Shown in pieces: positions 13,326 through 21,963 of a DNA stretch of 38,211 nt. The translations under genes and the position numbers were made by a program. The notes below the pieces were generated by a model that saw nothing but the letters and a program-made list of their open reading frames with translations, ran no database searches and was not told the origin of the DNA. Origin of the DNA: HGM13634 sp045537285 (lineage in GTDB: Bacteria; Bacillota; Clostridia; TANB77; CAG-508); NCBI GenBank assembly GCA_045537285.1, contig JAZSPC010000026.1:1-38211 (forward strand), given 5' to 3'. The stretch's first letter is position 1, and the number at the start of each line of letters is the position of its first letter.

Positions 13326-14441
13326 ATGAAGGAATTAATTGATAACAAAGAACTAGTAATTGCATTAGAAGAACTAGAAAAAGAGAAAGGAATTAAAAAG
13401 GACTACGTAATAGAAGCAATAGAAACAGCATTAGTTACTGCATACAAAAGAAACTTTGATGCAGCTGAAAATGTAAAAGTTGTAATGGATAAAGTAACAG
13501 GTGCTACACACATTTACTCTTGTAAAGAAGTAGTTGAAACAGTAGAAGATAACAATATTCAAATCTTACTAGAAGAGGCTAAAAAAGTAAATAAAAAAGC
13601 AAAAGTAGGAGAAACAGTTGATATAGAACTTGCTCCAAAAAACTTTGGTAGAATTGCAGCACAAACTGCTAAACAAGTTATTATCCAAAAGTTAAGAGAA
13701 GTTGAAAGAGATGTTTTATACAATGAATTCAATGATAGACAAGGTGAAATAGTTTCAGGAATAATACAAAAAGCAGATGGTGGAATGGTAGTATTAGATT
13801 TAGGAAAATTAGAAGGTGTTATTCCTTTAAAAGAACAAATACCAACTGAAACATATAGAGTAAATGATAAAATAAGAGGATATGTTTCAAGCGTAGTAAG
13901 AGGAACAAAAGGTGCCCCACAAGTAATTGTTTCAAGAGCATGTGGAGAGTTTGTAAGAAAATTATTTGAATTTGAAATACCAGAAATATATGAAGGTTTA
14001 ATTGAAATTAAGAGCGTTTCAAGAGTACCAGGAAGCAGATGTAAAGTTGCTGTATATTCAACAAACCCAGACATTGACCCAGTAGGTTCTTGTGTAGGAC
14101 AAAAAGGAATAAGAATTCAAAATATAATAAACGAATTACATGGAGAAAAAATTGATGTTATAGAATGGAATCCAGACCCATCAATATTTATATCAGCAGC
14201 GTTATTACCAGCACAAGTAATGGCAGTAGATATCAAAGAAGAAGAAAAATTCGCACAAGTAATAGTTCCAGATGATCAATTATCATTAGCAATAGGAAAA
14301 GCAGGACAAAATGCAAAACTTGCTGCAAAATTAACAAACTGGAAGATAGATATAAAATCTGAAAGCCAATTTAGAGAAATGATAATGGCAGCACAAAACA
14401 ATGAAGAAGTTGTAGAAGAAACAACAGAAGTTGATGAATAA
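13326..14441 (+). CDS. nusA: Transcription termination/antitermination factor NusA
   Basis: 371 residues, the usual Firmicute length without the extra C-terminal acidic repeats of E. coli. Order: N-terminal RNA polymerase-binding domain (1-125), S1 domain (about 135-200, with QGEIVSGIIQKADGGMVVLDL), then two KH domains (about 205-345, with DPVGSCVGQKGIRIQNIINEL and DDQLSLAIGKAGQNAKLAAKL). It binds nascent RNA and polymerase to control pausing and termination. The start is placed after GGGAGG at about 13308-13313. The tail is Glu-rich. Confidence 0.97.
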   Translation: MKELIDNKELVIALEELEKEKGIKKDYVIEAIETALVTAYKRNFDAAENVKVVMDKVTGATHIYSCKEVVETVEDNNIQILLEEAKKVNKKAKVGETVDIELAPKNFGRIAAQTAKQVIIQKLREVERDVLYNEFNDRQGEIVSGIIQKADGGMVVLDLGKLEGVIPLKEQIPTETYRVNDKIRGYVSSVVRGTKGAPQVIVSRACGEFVRKLFEFEIPEIYEGLIEIKSVSRVPGSRCKVAVYSTNPDIDPVGSCVGQKGIRIQNIINELHGEKIDVIEWNPDPSIFISAALLPAQVMAVDIKEEEKFAQVIVPDDQLSLAIGKAGQNAKLAAKLTNWKIDIKSESQFREMIMAAQNNEEVVEETTEVDE

Positions 14442-14480
14442 TACAAGTATTTAAAAGTATAATTAAAGGGAGTGAATTAT

Positions 14481-14741
14481 TTGAAAAGTATACCTTTAAG
14501 AACATGTATGGGCTGTAATGAGAAAAAGCCTAAAAAAGAATTAGTTAGAATTGTTAAAAACAAAGAAGGACAAATTTCTTTGGATAAAACTGGCAAAGCA
14601 AATGGTAGAGGAGCATATATATGTGATTCTGCTGAATGTTTAGAAAAAGTTATTAAAAGTAAAAGGCTTGAAAAAGTATTAGAAAGCCAAATTTCAGAAG
14701 AAGTATATAATAATTTAAGAGGTGTAATAGTTGATAAATAA
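14481..14741 (+). CDS. rnpM: RNase P modulator RnpM (YlxR family)
   Basis: 86 residues from TTG 14481, chosen because AAAGGGAG (14465-14472) is spaced correctly from it; the GTG at 14472 overlaps the RBS. Signature PLRTCMGCNEKKPKKELVRIV and GRGAYICDSAECLEK are diagnostic of DUF448/YlxR. Its Bacillus/Clostridium relatives bind and modulate RNase P RNA. The four Cys could hold a metal. It lies between nusA and ylxQ as usual. Confidence 0.92.
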   Translation: MKSIPLRTCMGCNEKKPKKELVRIVKNKEGQISLDKTGKANGRGAYICDSAECLEKVIKSKRLEKVLESQISEEVYNNLRGVIVDK

Positions 14742-14749
14742 TAAAGTAT

Positions 14750-15052
14750 ATGGTTTACTTCGGACTCACTGCAAAAGCAGGTAAAATAGCTTTTGGAACA
14801 GAAAGTTGTGAAGACTTAATTGCAAAGAAAAAACTAAAATTAGTTATTGTTGCAGAAGATTCTTCTGAAAGAACAATTAACAATTTTAAACAGAAGTGCG
14901 AACAAGCAAATATTGATTTCTATATCTTTGGGAAAAAAGATGATATAAGTAAATCAATAGGAAGAGTTAATAAAACTGTTATAGGTATAAAAGATAAAAA
15001 TTTAGCGGGAGCGATTATAAAAATATTAAATGGGGGTGATGTTATTGGGTAA
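14750..15052 (+). CDS. ylxQ: L7Ae-family RNA-binding protein YlxQ (probable frame break at its start)
   Basis: 100 residues from ATG 14750 in the intact frame, with FGLTAKAGKIAFGTE near the start and VNKTVIGIKDKNLAGAI near the end, matching YlxQ/L7Ae kink-turn binding proteins. However, ATG 14750 has no RBS, whereas AGAGGTG (14718-14724) is well spaced to a TTG at 14731. That frame reads INNKVYGLL and would continue into GLTAKAGK if base 14761 (C) were skipped. The true gene therefore probably starts at 14731 with a +1 shift at CTT CGG A. Its last bases overlap the infB start. Confidence 0.85.
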   Translation: MVYFGLTAKAGKIAFGTESCEDLIAKKKLKLVIVAEDSSERTINNFKQKCEQANIDFYIFGKKDDISKSIGRVNKTVIGIKDKNLAGAIIKILNGGDVIG

Positions 15053-17996
15053 AATGAAAATACATGAATTAGCAAAAGAGATAGACAAAACAAGTAAAGA
15101 AATTATCGCAGTAGCACAAGAATTAGGATTAGAAGCAAAGAGTCATATGAGTTCTTTGGAAGATAATGAAATAAAATTAGTAAAAGAAAAATTATTAGGA
15201 GGGAAAGTTGCTTCTAACAAGAAAAAAGAAGAGCCAAAAGAAGTAAAAGAGGTTAAAAAAGATAATCCTGTAATCATTAGAAGACAGGTAATTATTTCTG
15301 ATGAAGAAATAAAAAGAAGAGAAGAAGAAGAAAAAAAGAAAAAACAAGAAAAACAAAAAAATTCAGTGGGATTTGTAGAAAGAAGAAATACAGATTATAA
15401 CATTGTATATAGAAATAAACCTACAAAACCAATGACAGTAAGCGAACTATTTGGTTTAAAAGATAATAAAAAAGAAGACCCTAAAAAAGAGGAAATTAAA
15501 CCAGAAGTTAAAGAAGAAGTAAAAGTAGAAAAGAAAGAGGAAGTAAAGCAAGAAGGCAATATGAGTAATACAGCAGTAAAAGTAGAAAAGCCAGAACAAA
15601 AACATGAAGTTAGAGAAAATAATACAGAGTATAGAAATAATAACTTCAATAACAATAGAAATTTTGGTAATAGAAATAACAATAATTTCAATAATAACAG
15701 AAATTTCAATGATAGAAACAACAACTTTAATAACAATAGAAATTTTGGTAATAGAAATAATAATGGAGAGAATAATAATAGACCATTTAATAGAAATAAT
15801 AATTTTGGTAACAATAACTTTAATAACAACAATGGTCAAAGAAATAATAACCGTCCATTTAATAACAACAGAAATAACAATGGCGAAGGTGGATTTGGAA
15901 GAAGACCACTTGATAATCGTGGAATAGAGAAAAACATTAAAGATATAATGGCAGCAGATGTTGTTGAAAAAGAAACTATTAGAGATTATAGCAAAGCATT
16001 ATCAAAACAAAAAGTTAATAATAAATTTGAAGAAAATAAAACTAAAAAACAACCTAAAAATAGAAGAGGCGACGGAGATTTTGATGAAGATAAGTTAAAA
16101 AATTTAAAACAAGAAAGAAACTTATCAAATATGTTCCATGACCAAGAGGGTGGAATGTTAGATTACTATGATTTAACAACAGCAAGAGGAAGAAAAAATA
16201 AGAAAAAAGCAAGTAGAGATGAAGAAGCAAAACAAAAAATCTTCGAATTGAAAGAAATAACAATACCAGATACAATATCTGTAAAAGATTTTGCAGCTGA
16301 AATTAAAAAAACAACAGGAGATGTTATTAAAAAATTATTAGGTTACGGAATAATGGCTACATTAAATAATGATATAGATTTTGATACAGCATTCTTAATT
16401 GCTCAGGAATTTGGAATCACAGCAACAAAGAAAGAAACTGTAACAGAAGAAGATATCCTATTTGACGAAAGCGAAGATAAAGAAGAAGAATTAATGGCAA
16501 GACCACCAGTTGTAGTTGTTATGGGACACGTTGACCATGGTAAAACATCACTTCTAGATGCTGTAAGAAGCACACACGTAATTGAAGGAGAAGCAGGTGG
16601 AATTACACAACATATTGGCGCATACAAAGTTGAGGTAAATGGTAGAGAGATTACCTTCTTAGATACACCAGGACACGAAGCATTTACTGCAATGCGTGCA
16701 AGAGGTGCACAAGTTACAGATATAGCAATATTGGTTGTTGCTGCAAACGATGGAGTAATGCCTCAAACAGTTGAAGCTATAAACCATGCAAAAGCTGCTG
16801 GAATACCAATAATAGTAGCAGTTAACAAAATAGATGTTGAAGGTGCTAATGTAGAAAAAGTAAAAGAAGAACTAACTAAATATGAATTAGTTGCTGAAGA
16901 ATGGGGTGGAGATACAATCTTTGTTCCAATATCTGCAAAACAAAGAACTAATATAGATACTTTATTAGAAATGGTATTATTAGTAGCAGATATGAAAGAA
17001 TTAAAAGCAAACCCTAATAAACAAGCAAAAGGTGTTGTAATAGAAGCTAAACTTGATAAATCAAGAGGACCAGTTGCAACAATGCTTGTACAAAGAGGAA
17101 CATTAGATACAGGCGATACTGTTCTTGCAGGTTCTGTAATTGGTAGAATAAGAGCAATGTACAATGATAAAGGTAAAAAAGTTAAAAAAGCTGGACCATC
17201 TACACCAGTTGAAATAATTGGTTTAACAGAAGTTCCAGTAGCTGGTGAAACTTTCTATGAAGTAGATGATGAAAAAACAGCTAAACACTTAATGGAAAGA
17301 AGAAAACGCCAAGAAAGAGAAAAATCAATAAATGCTACATCAAAAGTGTCATTGAATGATTTATTCAGTCAAATAGAAAAAGGTAAATTAAAAGAATTAA
17401 ATCTTATCGTAAAAGCAGATGTTCAAGGTAGCGTTGAAGCTGTAAAACAAAGCTTAGAAAAATTATCAAATAATGAAGTTAAAGTTAAAGTAATTCATGC
17501 AAATGTTGGTGGTATTACAGAAACAGACGTAACACTTGCAAAAGTTTCAAATGCAATTATTATAGGATTTAACGTAAGACCAGAACCACTAGCAAAAGAT
17601 ATGGCAGAAAAAGAGGAAGTAGAAATTAAACAATATTCTGTAATCTACCATGCAATTGAAGATATAGAAGCTGCTATGAAAGGTATGCTAGATCCAGAAT
17701 TTGAAGAAAAAGTTATAGGTAATGCGGAAATTAGACAAACATTTAAAGTATCAAATGTTGGAACAATTGCTGGATGCTATGTAACAAATGGTAAAGTTTC
17801 TAGAAATGCAGGAATAAGATTAATTAGAGATAATGTTGTTGTACATGAAGGAAAATTAATTTCATTAAAGAGATTTAAAGATGATGCAAAAGAGGTTGCT
17901 GCAGGATATGAATGTGGTATCCAAATTGAAAACTTTAATGAAATTAAAGAAGGAGACATTCTTGAAGTATACGTTATGGAAGAAATAAAAAAATAG
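15045..17996 (+). CDS. infB: Translation initiation factor IF-2
   Basis: 983 residues from TTG 15045 (GKMKIHELAKEIDK), chosen because GGGGGTG at 15032-15038 lies 6 bases ahead; it overlaps the ylxQ end. Order: N-terminal IF2_N (about 1-52); Lys/Glu-rich linker; a striking Asn/Arg/Phe-rich repeat stretch (about 197-285); second IF2_N (about 405-465); GTPase domain with GHVDHGKT near 494-501, DTPGHEAF and NKID; then domains II-IV that bind fMet-tRNA. It places initiator tRNA on the ribosome. The Asn-rich linker is encoded by imperfect DNA repeats (for example an 81-base period from about 15648). Confidence 0.97.
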   Translation: MGKMKIHELAKEIDKTSKEIIAVAQELGLEAKSHMSSLEDNEIKLVKEKLLGGKVASNKKKEEPKEVKEVKKDNPVIIRRQVIISDEEIKRREEEEKKKKQEKQKNSVGFVERRNTDYNIVYRNKPTKPMTVSELFGLKDNKKEDPKKEEIKPEVKEEVKVEKKEEVKQEGNMSNTAVKVEKPEQKHEVRENNTEYRNNNFNNNRNFGNRNNNNFNNNRNFNDRNNNFNNNRNFGNRNNNGENNNRPFNRNNNFGNNNFNNNNGQRNNNRPFNNNRNNNGEGGFGRRPLDNRGIEKNIKDIMAADVVEKETIRDYSKALSKQKVNNKFEENKTKKQPKNRRGDGDFDEDKLKNLKQERNLSNMFHDQEGGMLDYYDLTTARGRKNKKKASRDEEAKQKIFELKEITIPDTISVKDFAAEIKKTTGDVIKKLLGYGIMATLNNDIDFDTAFLIAQEFGITATKKETVTEEDILFDESEDKEEELMARPPVVVVMGHVDHGKTSLLDAVRSTHVIEGEAGGITQHIGAYKVEVNGREITFLDTPGHEAFTAMRARGAQVTDIAILVVAANDGVMPQTVEAINHAKAAGIPIIVAVNKIDVEGANVEKVKEELTKYELVAEEWGGDTIFVPISAKQRTNIDTLLEMVLLVADMKELKANPNKQAKGVVIEAKLDKSRGPVATMLVQRGTLDTGDTVLAGSVIGRIRAMYNDKGKKVKKAGPSTPVEIIGLTEVPVAGETFYEVDDEKTAKHLMERRKRQEREKSINATSKVSLNDLFSQIEKGKLKELNLIVKADVQGSVEAVKQSLEKLSNNEVKVKVIHANVGGITETDVTLAKVSNAIIIGFNVRPEPLAKDMAEKEEVEIKQYSVIYHAIEDIEAAMKGMLDPEFEEKVIGNAEIRQTFKVSNVGTIAGCYVTNGKVSRNAGIRLIRDNVVVHEGKLISLKRFKDDAKEVAAGYECGIQIENFNEIKEGDILEVYVMEEIKK
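15640..15895 (+). repeat. Degenerate in-frame repeats encoding the IF-2 Asn/Arg/Phe linker
   Basis: AATAACAATAGAAATTTTGG begins at 15648 and again at 15729 (81 bases, 27 codons apart), with further partial copies. It encodes runs of N with RNFGNRN and NNRPFN units. Confidence 0.8.
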
Positions 17997-18018
17997 TTTA
18001 AACAAAAGGAGAATATAA

Positions 18019-18393
18019 ATGCAAAGAAATAATAACAGAGGTAATAGAGTAGATGAAGAAGTAAAAAAACAAGTTAGCTCTATTATAATGAATGATATTA
18101 AAGATCCTAATTTGACAGGTTTAATCAGTGTAACAAGAGCAAAAGTTACTCCGGATTTAAAATATGCAAAAGTTTTTGTAAGTATTTTAAATGCTAAAAG
18201 TGTAAAAGAAGATTTAGCAATTCTTAAAAAATCTGCTGGATTAACAAGAAGTTTGTTAGCTAGAAGAATGAATTTAAGAATTACTCCAGAGATAATATTT
18301 GAATTAGATGAATCTATGGAATATGGAGCTAAAATTGATGCAATACTTAAAGACATTATGAAAGATGTAAAACCAGAAGATAAAGGGGAGTAA
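18019..18393 (+). CDS. rbfA: 30S ribosome-binding factor RbfA
   Basis: 124 residues with the KH-like RbfA fold: RGNRVDEEVKKQVSSIIMNDIKDPNLTGLISVTRAKVTPDLKYAKVFVS, and LARRMNLRITPEIIFELDES-like ending. It binds helix 1 of 16S rRNA late in 30S assembly and at cold shock. RBS AAAAGGAG. It lies between infB and nrnA with short gaps. Confidence 0.96.
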   Translation: MQRNNNRGNRVDEEVKKQVSSIIMNDIKDPNLTGLISVTRAKVTPDLKYAKVFVSILNAKSVKEDLAILKKSAGLTRSLLARRMNLRITPEIIFELDESMEYGAKIDAILKDIMKDVKPEDKGE

Positions 18394-18396
18394 TCT

Positions 18397-19344
18397 ATGA
18401 CGATTGATAATATAAAAGAAGAAATACAAAAAGCAAATGATGTTGTAATACTAACACATGAAAGTCCAGATGGAGATGCAGTTGGTTCTGCTCTTGCTAT
18501 GTATTTAACATTAAAAAAACTAGGTAAAACAGTTGATGTAATAATACCTGAATATGCAAGTATGTTTGAATTTTTACCAGGAGCAGATGATATAAAGAAA
18601 GTTGGTAAACAAGAATCTTATGATTTAGCAATATCTGTTGATGTTACAGGAATTAACAGACTAAATGGATTTGCAAACTATTTTGAAAATGCAAAAGTGA
18701 AAATTCAAATAGACCATCATCAAGTAAATGAAATGTTTGCAGACTATAACTTTGTTAATCCAGCATCACCTGCTTGTGCACAGAATTTAATATTTATAAT
18801 TGAACAATTAGGTGTTGAAATAGATAAAGAAATAGGTACTTGCTTACTTACTGGAATTATTACAGATACAGGTGGATTTAAATATGAAGGTGTATCTGCT
18901 GAAACTTTTGAATTTACATCATGGCTTTTAGCAAAAGGTGTAAATGTTTCTGATGTATATAAGAGAGTAATGCAAACTAAAACAAGAGCTAATTTTGAAC
19001 TTAGAAAATTAGTAATGGACAGAATGGAATTTGTATGTGATAATAAAATTACATTTACATACATGACATTTCAAGATGAGCTAAATACCGGAGCAGCGCC
19101 AGGAGACCATGAAGGTCTAGTTGAGATAGGTAGAGATATTGAGGGCGTAGAAGTATCTATCTTTCTAAGAGAAGTAGAAAATGGGTATAAAGTTTCTTTG
19201 AGAAGTAATGACTATGTTGATGTTTCAAATGTTTGTGTAACATTCAATGGTGGAGGTCATAAAAAAGCAGCAGGATGTACTATATTTAATACACTTGATA
19301 TTGCAAAGGAAACTATTATTCATGAAGTTGAAAAATACATATAA
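18397..19344 (+). CDS. nrnA: DHH-family bifunctional oligoribonuclease / pAp phosphatase NrnA
   Basis: 315 residues. DHH phosphoesterase motifs: HESPDGDAVGSA (H21, D25, D27), a second Asp in ISVDVTG, DHH at 106-108 (QIDHHQVN) and GIITDTGGF. The DHHA1 domain follows, with FNGGGHKKAAGC near 283-294. It degrades nano-RNAs and converts 3'-phosphoadenosine 5'-phosphate to AMP. It is the last gene of the rimP operon, 3 bases after rbfA, and is closed by the terminator at 19352-19378. Confidence 0.95.
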   Translation: MTIDNIKEEIQKANDVVILTHESPDGDAVGSALAMYLTLKKLGKTVDVIIPEYASMFEFLPGADDIKKVGKQESYDLAISVDVTGINRLNGFANYFENAKVKIQIDHHQVNEMFADYNFVNPASPACAQNLIFIIEQLGVEIDKEIGTCLLTGIITDTGGFKYEGVSAETFEFTSWLLAKGVNVSDVYKRVMQTKTRANFELRKLVMDRMEFVCDNKITFTYMTFQDELNTGAAPGDHEGLVEIGRDIEGVEVSIFLREVENGYKVSLRSNDYVDVSNVCVTFNGGGHKKAAGCTIFNTLDIAKETIIHEVEKYI

Positions 19345-19351
19345 AATAATA

Positions 19352-19378
19352 AAAAGTCGGATGTTTAATCCGGCTTTT
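19352..19378. terminator. Bidirectional terminator between nrnA and the RluA-type gene
   Basis: AAAAGTCGGAT (19352-19362), loop GTTTA, ATCCGGCTTTT (19368-19378) with one G-U pair. The stop codon of the converging gene lies at its edge. Confidence 0.85.
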
Positions 19379-20237
19379 AAATTTTAAATTCCTTTCCTTT
19401 TAAGTAATTCAATATTCCAGAATCTGTTTTGAAATCAAAAATTAATTTATATGCCATTAATTCTTGCGATTTTTTATTAAATTTTTTGTTAATTTCATTT
19501 ATACCATATTTACCATCCCCTAGTATTGGATGACCAATATGAGCCAAATGTGCACGTATTTGGTGAGTTCTACCGGTATGTAATTGAACTTCAAGAATTG
19601 ATAAATTATCCTTTTTATTTTCTTCTATTACTTTATATGAAGTGATTATTTTTTTATATCCTTGTTTAGGAGTAGAACTAATATATACAATTGATTTTTT
19701 ACTATCCTTAAATAAATAGTCTGTTAATGTAGCTTCTTTTTTATTTGGTATACTTACAACAGTACATTTATAGAATTTCTGGATCTCATGTTTTTCTATT
19801 TTATCATTTAATATGTCCAAAGTTTGGCTATTTTTAGCATAAATAATTAAGCCAGAGGTATTTCTATCTAATCTATGGCATGGATATGGAAAAGTATTAT
19901 TCATACCGTATTTGTCTTGTATAAGTTTAGTTAAGTTATTATCTAAATCATCTAGAACTTCAATACCAGAAGGTTTATTAATAATTAAAATGTTTTCATC
20001 TTCATAAACAATATCTAGTTCAACAGTATTAAATAAAAATTCGTCATTTAAATAAATTTCTATCACATCATTTTCATGAACATTAATATTTTCATTAACT
20101 CTTTTACTATTAACTTTAATATCTTTTTTTCTTAATGTTTTAAAAAACATTGAAGAAGAAAGCCCATTAAAATTAAATTGTAGAAAGGCCTGTAATTTTT
20201 TATTATTAAATTTATTATCAACAATTATCTTTCTCAT
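19377..20237 (-). CDS. RluA-family pseudouridine synthase
   Basis: 286 residues. An N-terminal S4-like RNA-binding domain (about 12-65) precedes the catalytic domain with the RluA motif CHRLDRNTSGLIIYAKN; D124 is the expected catalytic Asp. Further motifs are LIINKPSGIEV, LHTGRTHQIRAHLAHIGHPILGDGKYG and a final motif near the C-terminus. It isomerises specific uridines in rRNA or tRNA; the exact site cannot be told. No Shine-Dalgarno precedes the ATG, and the -10 box lies 7 bases upstream, so the transcript may be leaderless. Confidence 0.93.
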   Translation of the reverse strand: MRKIIVDNKFNNKKLQAFLQFNFNGLSSSMFFKTLRKKDIKVNSKRVNENINVHENDVIEIYLNDEFLFNTVELDIVYEDENILIINKPSGIEVLDDLDNNLTKLIQDKYGMNNTFPYPCHRLDRNTSGLIIYAKNSQTLDILNDKIEKHEIQKFYKCTVVSIPNKKEATLTDYLFKDSKKSIVYISSTPKQGYKKIITSYKVIEENKKDNLSILEVQLHTGRTHQIRAHLAHIGHPILGDGKYGINEINKKFNKKSQELMAYKLIFDFKTDSGILNYLKGKEFKI

Positions 20238-20244
20238 AATTTTA

Positions 20245-20273
20245 ATTATACTCTAAAAGTGTTAAAAAAACAA
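20245..20273 (-). promoter_or_regulatory. Promoter of the RluA-type gene, predicted leaderless
   Basis: Reverse strand: -35 TTGTTT (20273-20268), 17-base spacer, -10 TATAAT (20250-20245). Only TAAAATT separates the -10 from the ATG at 20237, so transcription should begin at or next to the A of the start codon. Confidence 0.6.
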
Positions 20274-20288
20274 GTTTTGTAATAATAG

Positions 20289-20318
20289 AAAAAGTTCTAG
20301 AAAAATCTAGAACTTTTT
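20289..20318 (-). terminator. Intrinsic terminator of the four-TM membrane protein gene
   Basis: AAAAAGTTCTAGA (20289-20301), loop AAAA, TCTAGAACTTTTT (20306-20318): a 13-bp stem with U runs, placed just after the reverse-strand gene ending at 20335. Confidence 0.85.
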
Positions 20319-20334
20319 GCTATGAAAACTCTCC

Positions 20335-20712
20335 TTACATTTCTTGCTTTCCAGGTATTATATAATCGACAACCCCGTAAATTAATGCACCAATAATTGC
20401 AGCAACCCAAGATATAGAATATCCTGCAACAAAGTATTGAGTTACATATAATGTAACAGCAGCTAATATAAATCCTACAAAACCTTTACCAAATGGTGTA
20501 GCTTCTAAACCTGTAAATTTTACCAGTAAATAATCTATTATAGTAAGTACTATGGCAGCAATTGCTAATGTCCATATATTATTTATTGTAAATCCAGGAG
20601 TAAAAAATGCAGTTATTGCAAGTACGATTGCAGCTGTTACAAGTCTTCCTACTATTTGACCAAAAGTTGAAGTAGAACTATGTGTTCTTACATTTTCGTG
20701 ATTATTAGACAT
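20335..20712 (-). CDS. Four-TM holin-like membrane protein (Phage_holin_4_2 / DUF360 type)
   Basis: 125 residues with a short hydrophilic N-terminus, then four hydrophobic helices (about 18-38, 46-66, 76-98, 101-118), including GRLVTAAIVLAITAFFTPGF and GFVGFILAAVTLYV. This resembles the four-TM family annotated as phage holin superfamily IV. Most chromosomal members are not next to lysis genes, and none is present here, so a holin role is doubtful. RBS GGAAGGA. Single gene with its own terminator. Confidence 0.7.
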   Translation of the reverse strand: MSNNHENVRTHSSTSTFGQIVGRLVTAAIVLAITAFFTPGFTINNIWTLAIAAIVLTIIDYLLVKFTGLEATPFGKGFVGFILAAVTLYVTQYFVAGYSISWVAAIIGALIYGVVDYIIPGKQEM

Positions 20713-20850
20713 AAAAGAATCCTTCCTTTCTAATGTGAATTTAATTACACAATTATATTTTGAACAAAATTTAAAAAAATATACAAAATTAATATTTCAA
20801 AGAATAAATTAATAAAATTTTGAAAAAGATAAACAAAAAGGAGAAAATTT

Positions 20851-21531
20851 ATGCTAACAACATTTATAAGGTCAATAATATTATACATTGTAGTTTTAAT
20901 TGTAATGAGATTAATGGGAAAACGTGAAATAGGGCAACTTCAACCATTTGAGCTTGCAATTTCAATTATGATTGCAGACTTAGCAGCAGTTCCAATGGCA
21001 GAACTTGGAATTCCACTTTCAAATGGAATAGTGCCAATATTGGGGTTACTTGTAATGTACATGATTATATCTATTTTAAACATGAAAAGCGTAAATTTTA
21101 GAAAAATAATGTCGGGGCAACCTGCAATATTAATATATCGTGGAAAAATAGACGAAAGTGCTTTGAGAAGAGAAAGTATTACAATAAATGAACTACAAGA
21201 AAGATTAAGAGTGGATAATATTTTTAATCTAGGAGACGTAGAGTATGCAATTTTGGAAACAAATGGAGAGTTAACAGTAATTCAAAAACCAGAAAAAAGA
21301 GCATTAACTCCACAAGATATGAATATAGTACCTGAATATGAAGGAATTCCTTATGATTTAGTAGTAGAAGGAAAAATAATGTATGAAAATTTAAAAATAA
21401 TTGGCAAAGATGAAATATGGTTAGAAAGACAACTTAAAAAGTTTGATACAAATGCAAATAATACATTAATTGCAACTATGGATGGAAAAGGACAATTTTT
21501 TTGCCAAAAGAAGGAAAAATTCAAAAAATAG
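20851..21531 (+). CDS. DUF421 / YetF-type membrane protein
   Basis: 226 residues. The N-terminal part has three hydrophobic helices (TTFIRSIILYIVVLIVMRLMG; later GLLVMYMIISIL). The cytosolic part carries the YetF-type signatures MGKREIGQLQPFELAISIMIADLA, GQPAILIYRGKIDESALRRE and ELQERLRVDNIFNLGDVEYAILETNGELTVI. Function is poorly known; relatives are spore or envelope proteins of Bacillus and Clostridia. RBS AAAAGGAG. It forms a two-gene unit with the next gene. Confidence 0.88.
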   Translation: MLTTFIRSIILYIVVLIVMRLMGKREIGQLQPFELAISIMIADLAAVPMAELGIPLSNGIVPILGLLVMYMIISILNMKSVNFRKIMSGQPAILIYRGKIDESALRRESITINELQERLRVDNIFNLGDVEYAILETNGELTVIQKPEKRALTPQDMNIVPEYEGIPYDLVVEGKIMYENLKIIGKDEIWLERQLKKFDTNANNTLIATMDGKGQFFCQKKEKFKK

Positions 21532-21546
21532 ATTAGGAGAGAAAAT

Positions 21547-21930
21547 ATGTATAAAGAGATAATAATTGCTTTAACAGTAATAATATTAGTTATAGGATTA
21601 GATATAATATCAAATAATTATTTAAAAGAATCTGTTACAGAATTATCAAACGAATTAAATAAATTAAGAATACACATATTAGAAGAAAATAAAGTAGAAG
21701 CTCAAAAACAAATGAAAATAGTAAAACAGAAATGGTCTGAAAGATATAAAGTGCTGGCATATTATATAGAGCATGATGAATTAGAAAAAGTGGAGACAGA
21801 GTTAGTAAGATTATCAGCAGATATAGATATGGAAGAATATAAGCATTGTATAAACGAATTAAATACATCCATATTTATATTAGAACACATACAACAAAAA
21901 GAAAAATTAGATATAATTAGTATATTTTAA
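21547..21930 (+). CDS. DUF4363 family protein
   Basis: 127 residues with one N-terminal membrane helix (about 4-22) and a helical, charged extracytoplasmic part ending in VRLSADIDMEEYKHCINELNTSIFILEHI, as in DUF4363. In Clostridia it commonly follows a DUF421 gene, as here (16-base gap). Function unknown. The unit ends at the hairpin 21934-21963. Confidence 0.82.
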   Translation: MYKEIIIALTVIILVIGLDIISNNYLKESVTELSNELNKLRIHILEENKVEAQKQMKIVKQKWSERYKVLAYYIEHDELEKVETELVRLSADIDMEEYKHCINELNTSIFILEHIQQKEKLDIISIF

Positions 21931-21933
21931 ACT

Positions 21934-21963
21934 AAAAAAGAATAGATATATCTATTCTTTTTT
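21934..21963. terminator. Bidirectional terminator
   Basis: AAAAAAGAATAGA (21934-21946), TATA, TCTATTCTTTTTT (21951-21963). It serves the DUF4363 gene and the converging surface-protein gene, whose stop codon lies inside the right arm. Confidence 0.9.

Noticed and set aside
15395..15927. Leu/Ile-rich open frames on both strands across the IF-2 linker
   Set aside because: They are mirror frames of the Asn-rich repeat (AAT/AAC read as Leu, Ile or Val codons), with no RBS or promoter.
16763..17164. Long reverse open frame inside infB
   Set aside because: Antisense shadow of conserved IF-2 GTPase coding sequence; no start signals. The same applies to the reverse frames at 3408-3920 in fhs, 13559-14074 in nusA and 24607-25011 and 25273-25722 in recD2.
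20335..20712. Prophage remnant indicated by the holin-like gene
   Set aside because: No endolysin, portal, tail or integrase genes nearby; four-TM proteins of this type are common chromosomal genes.
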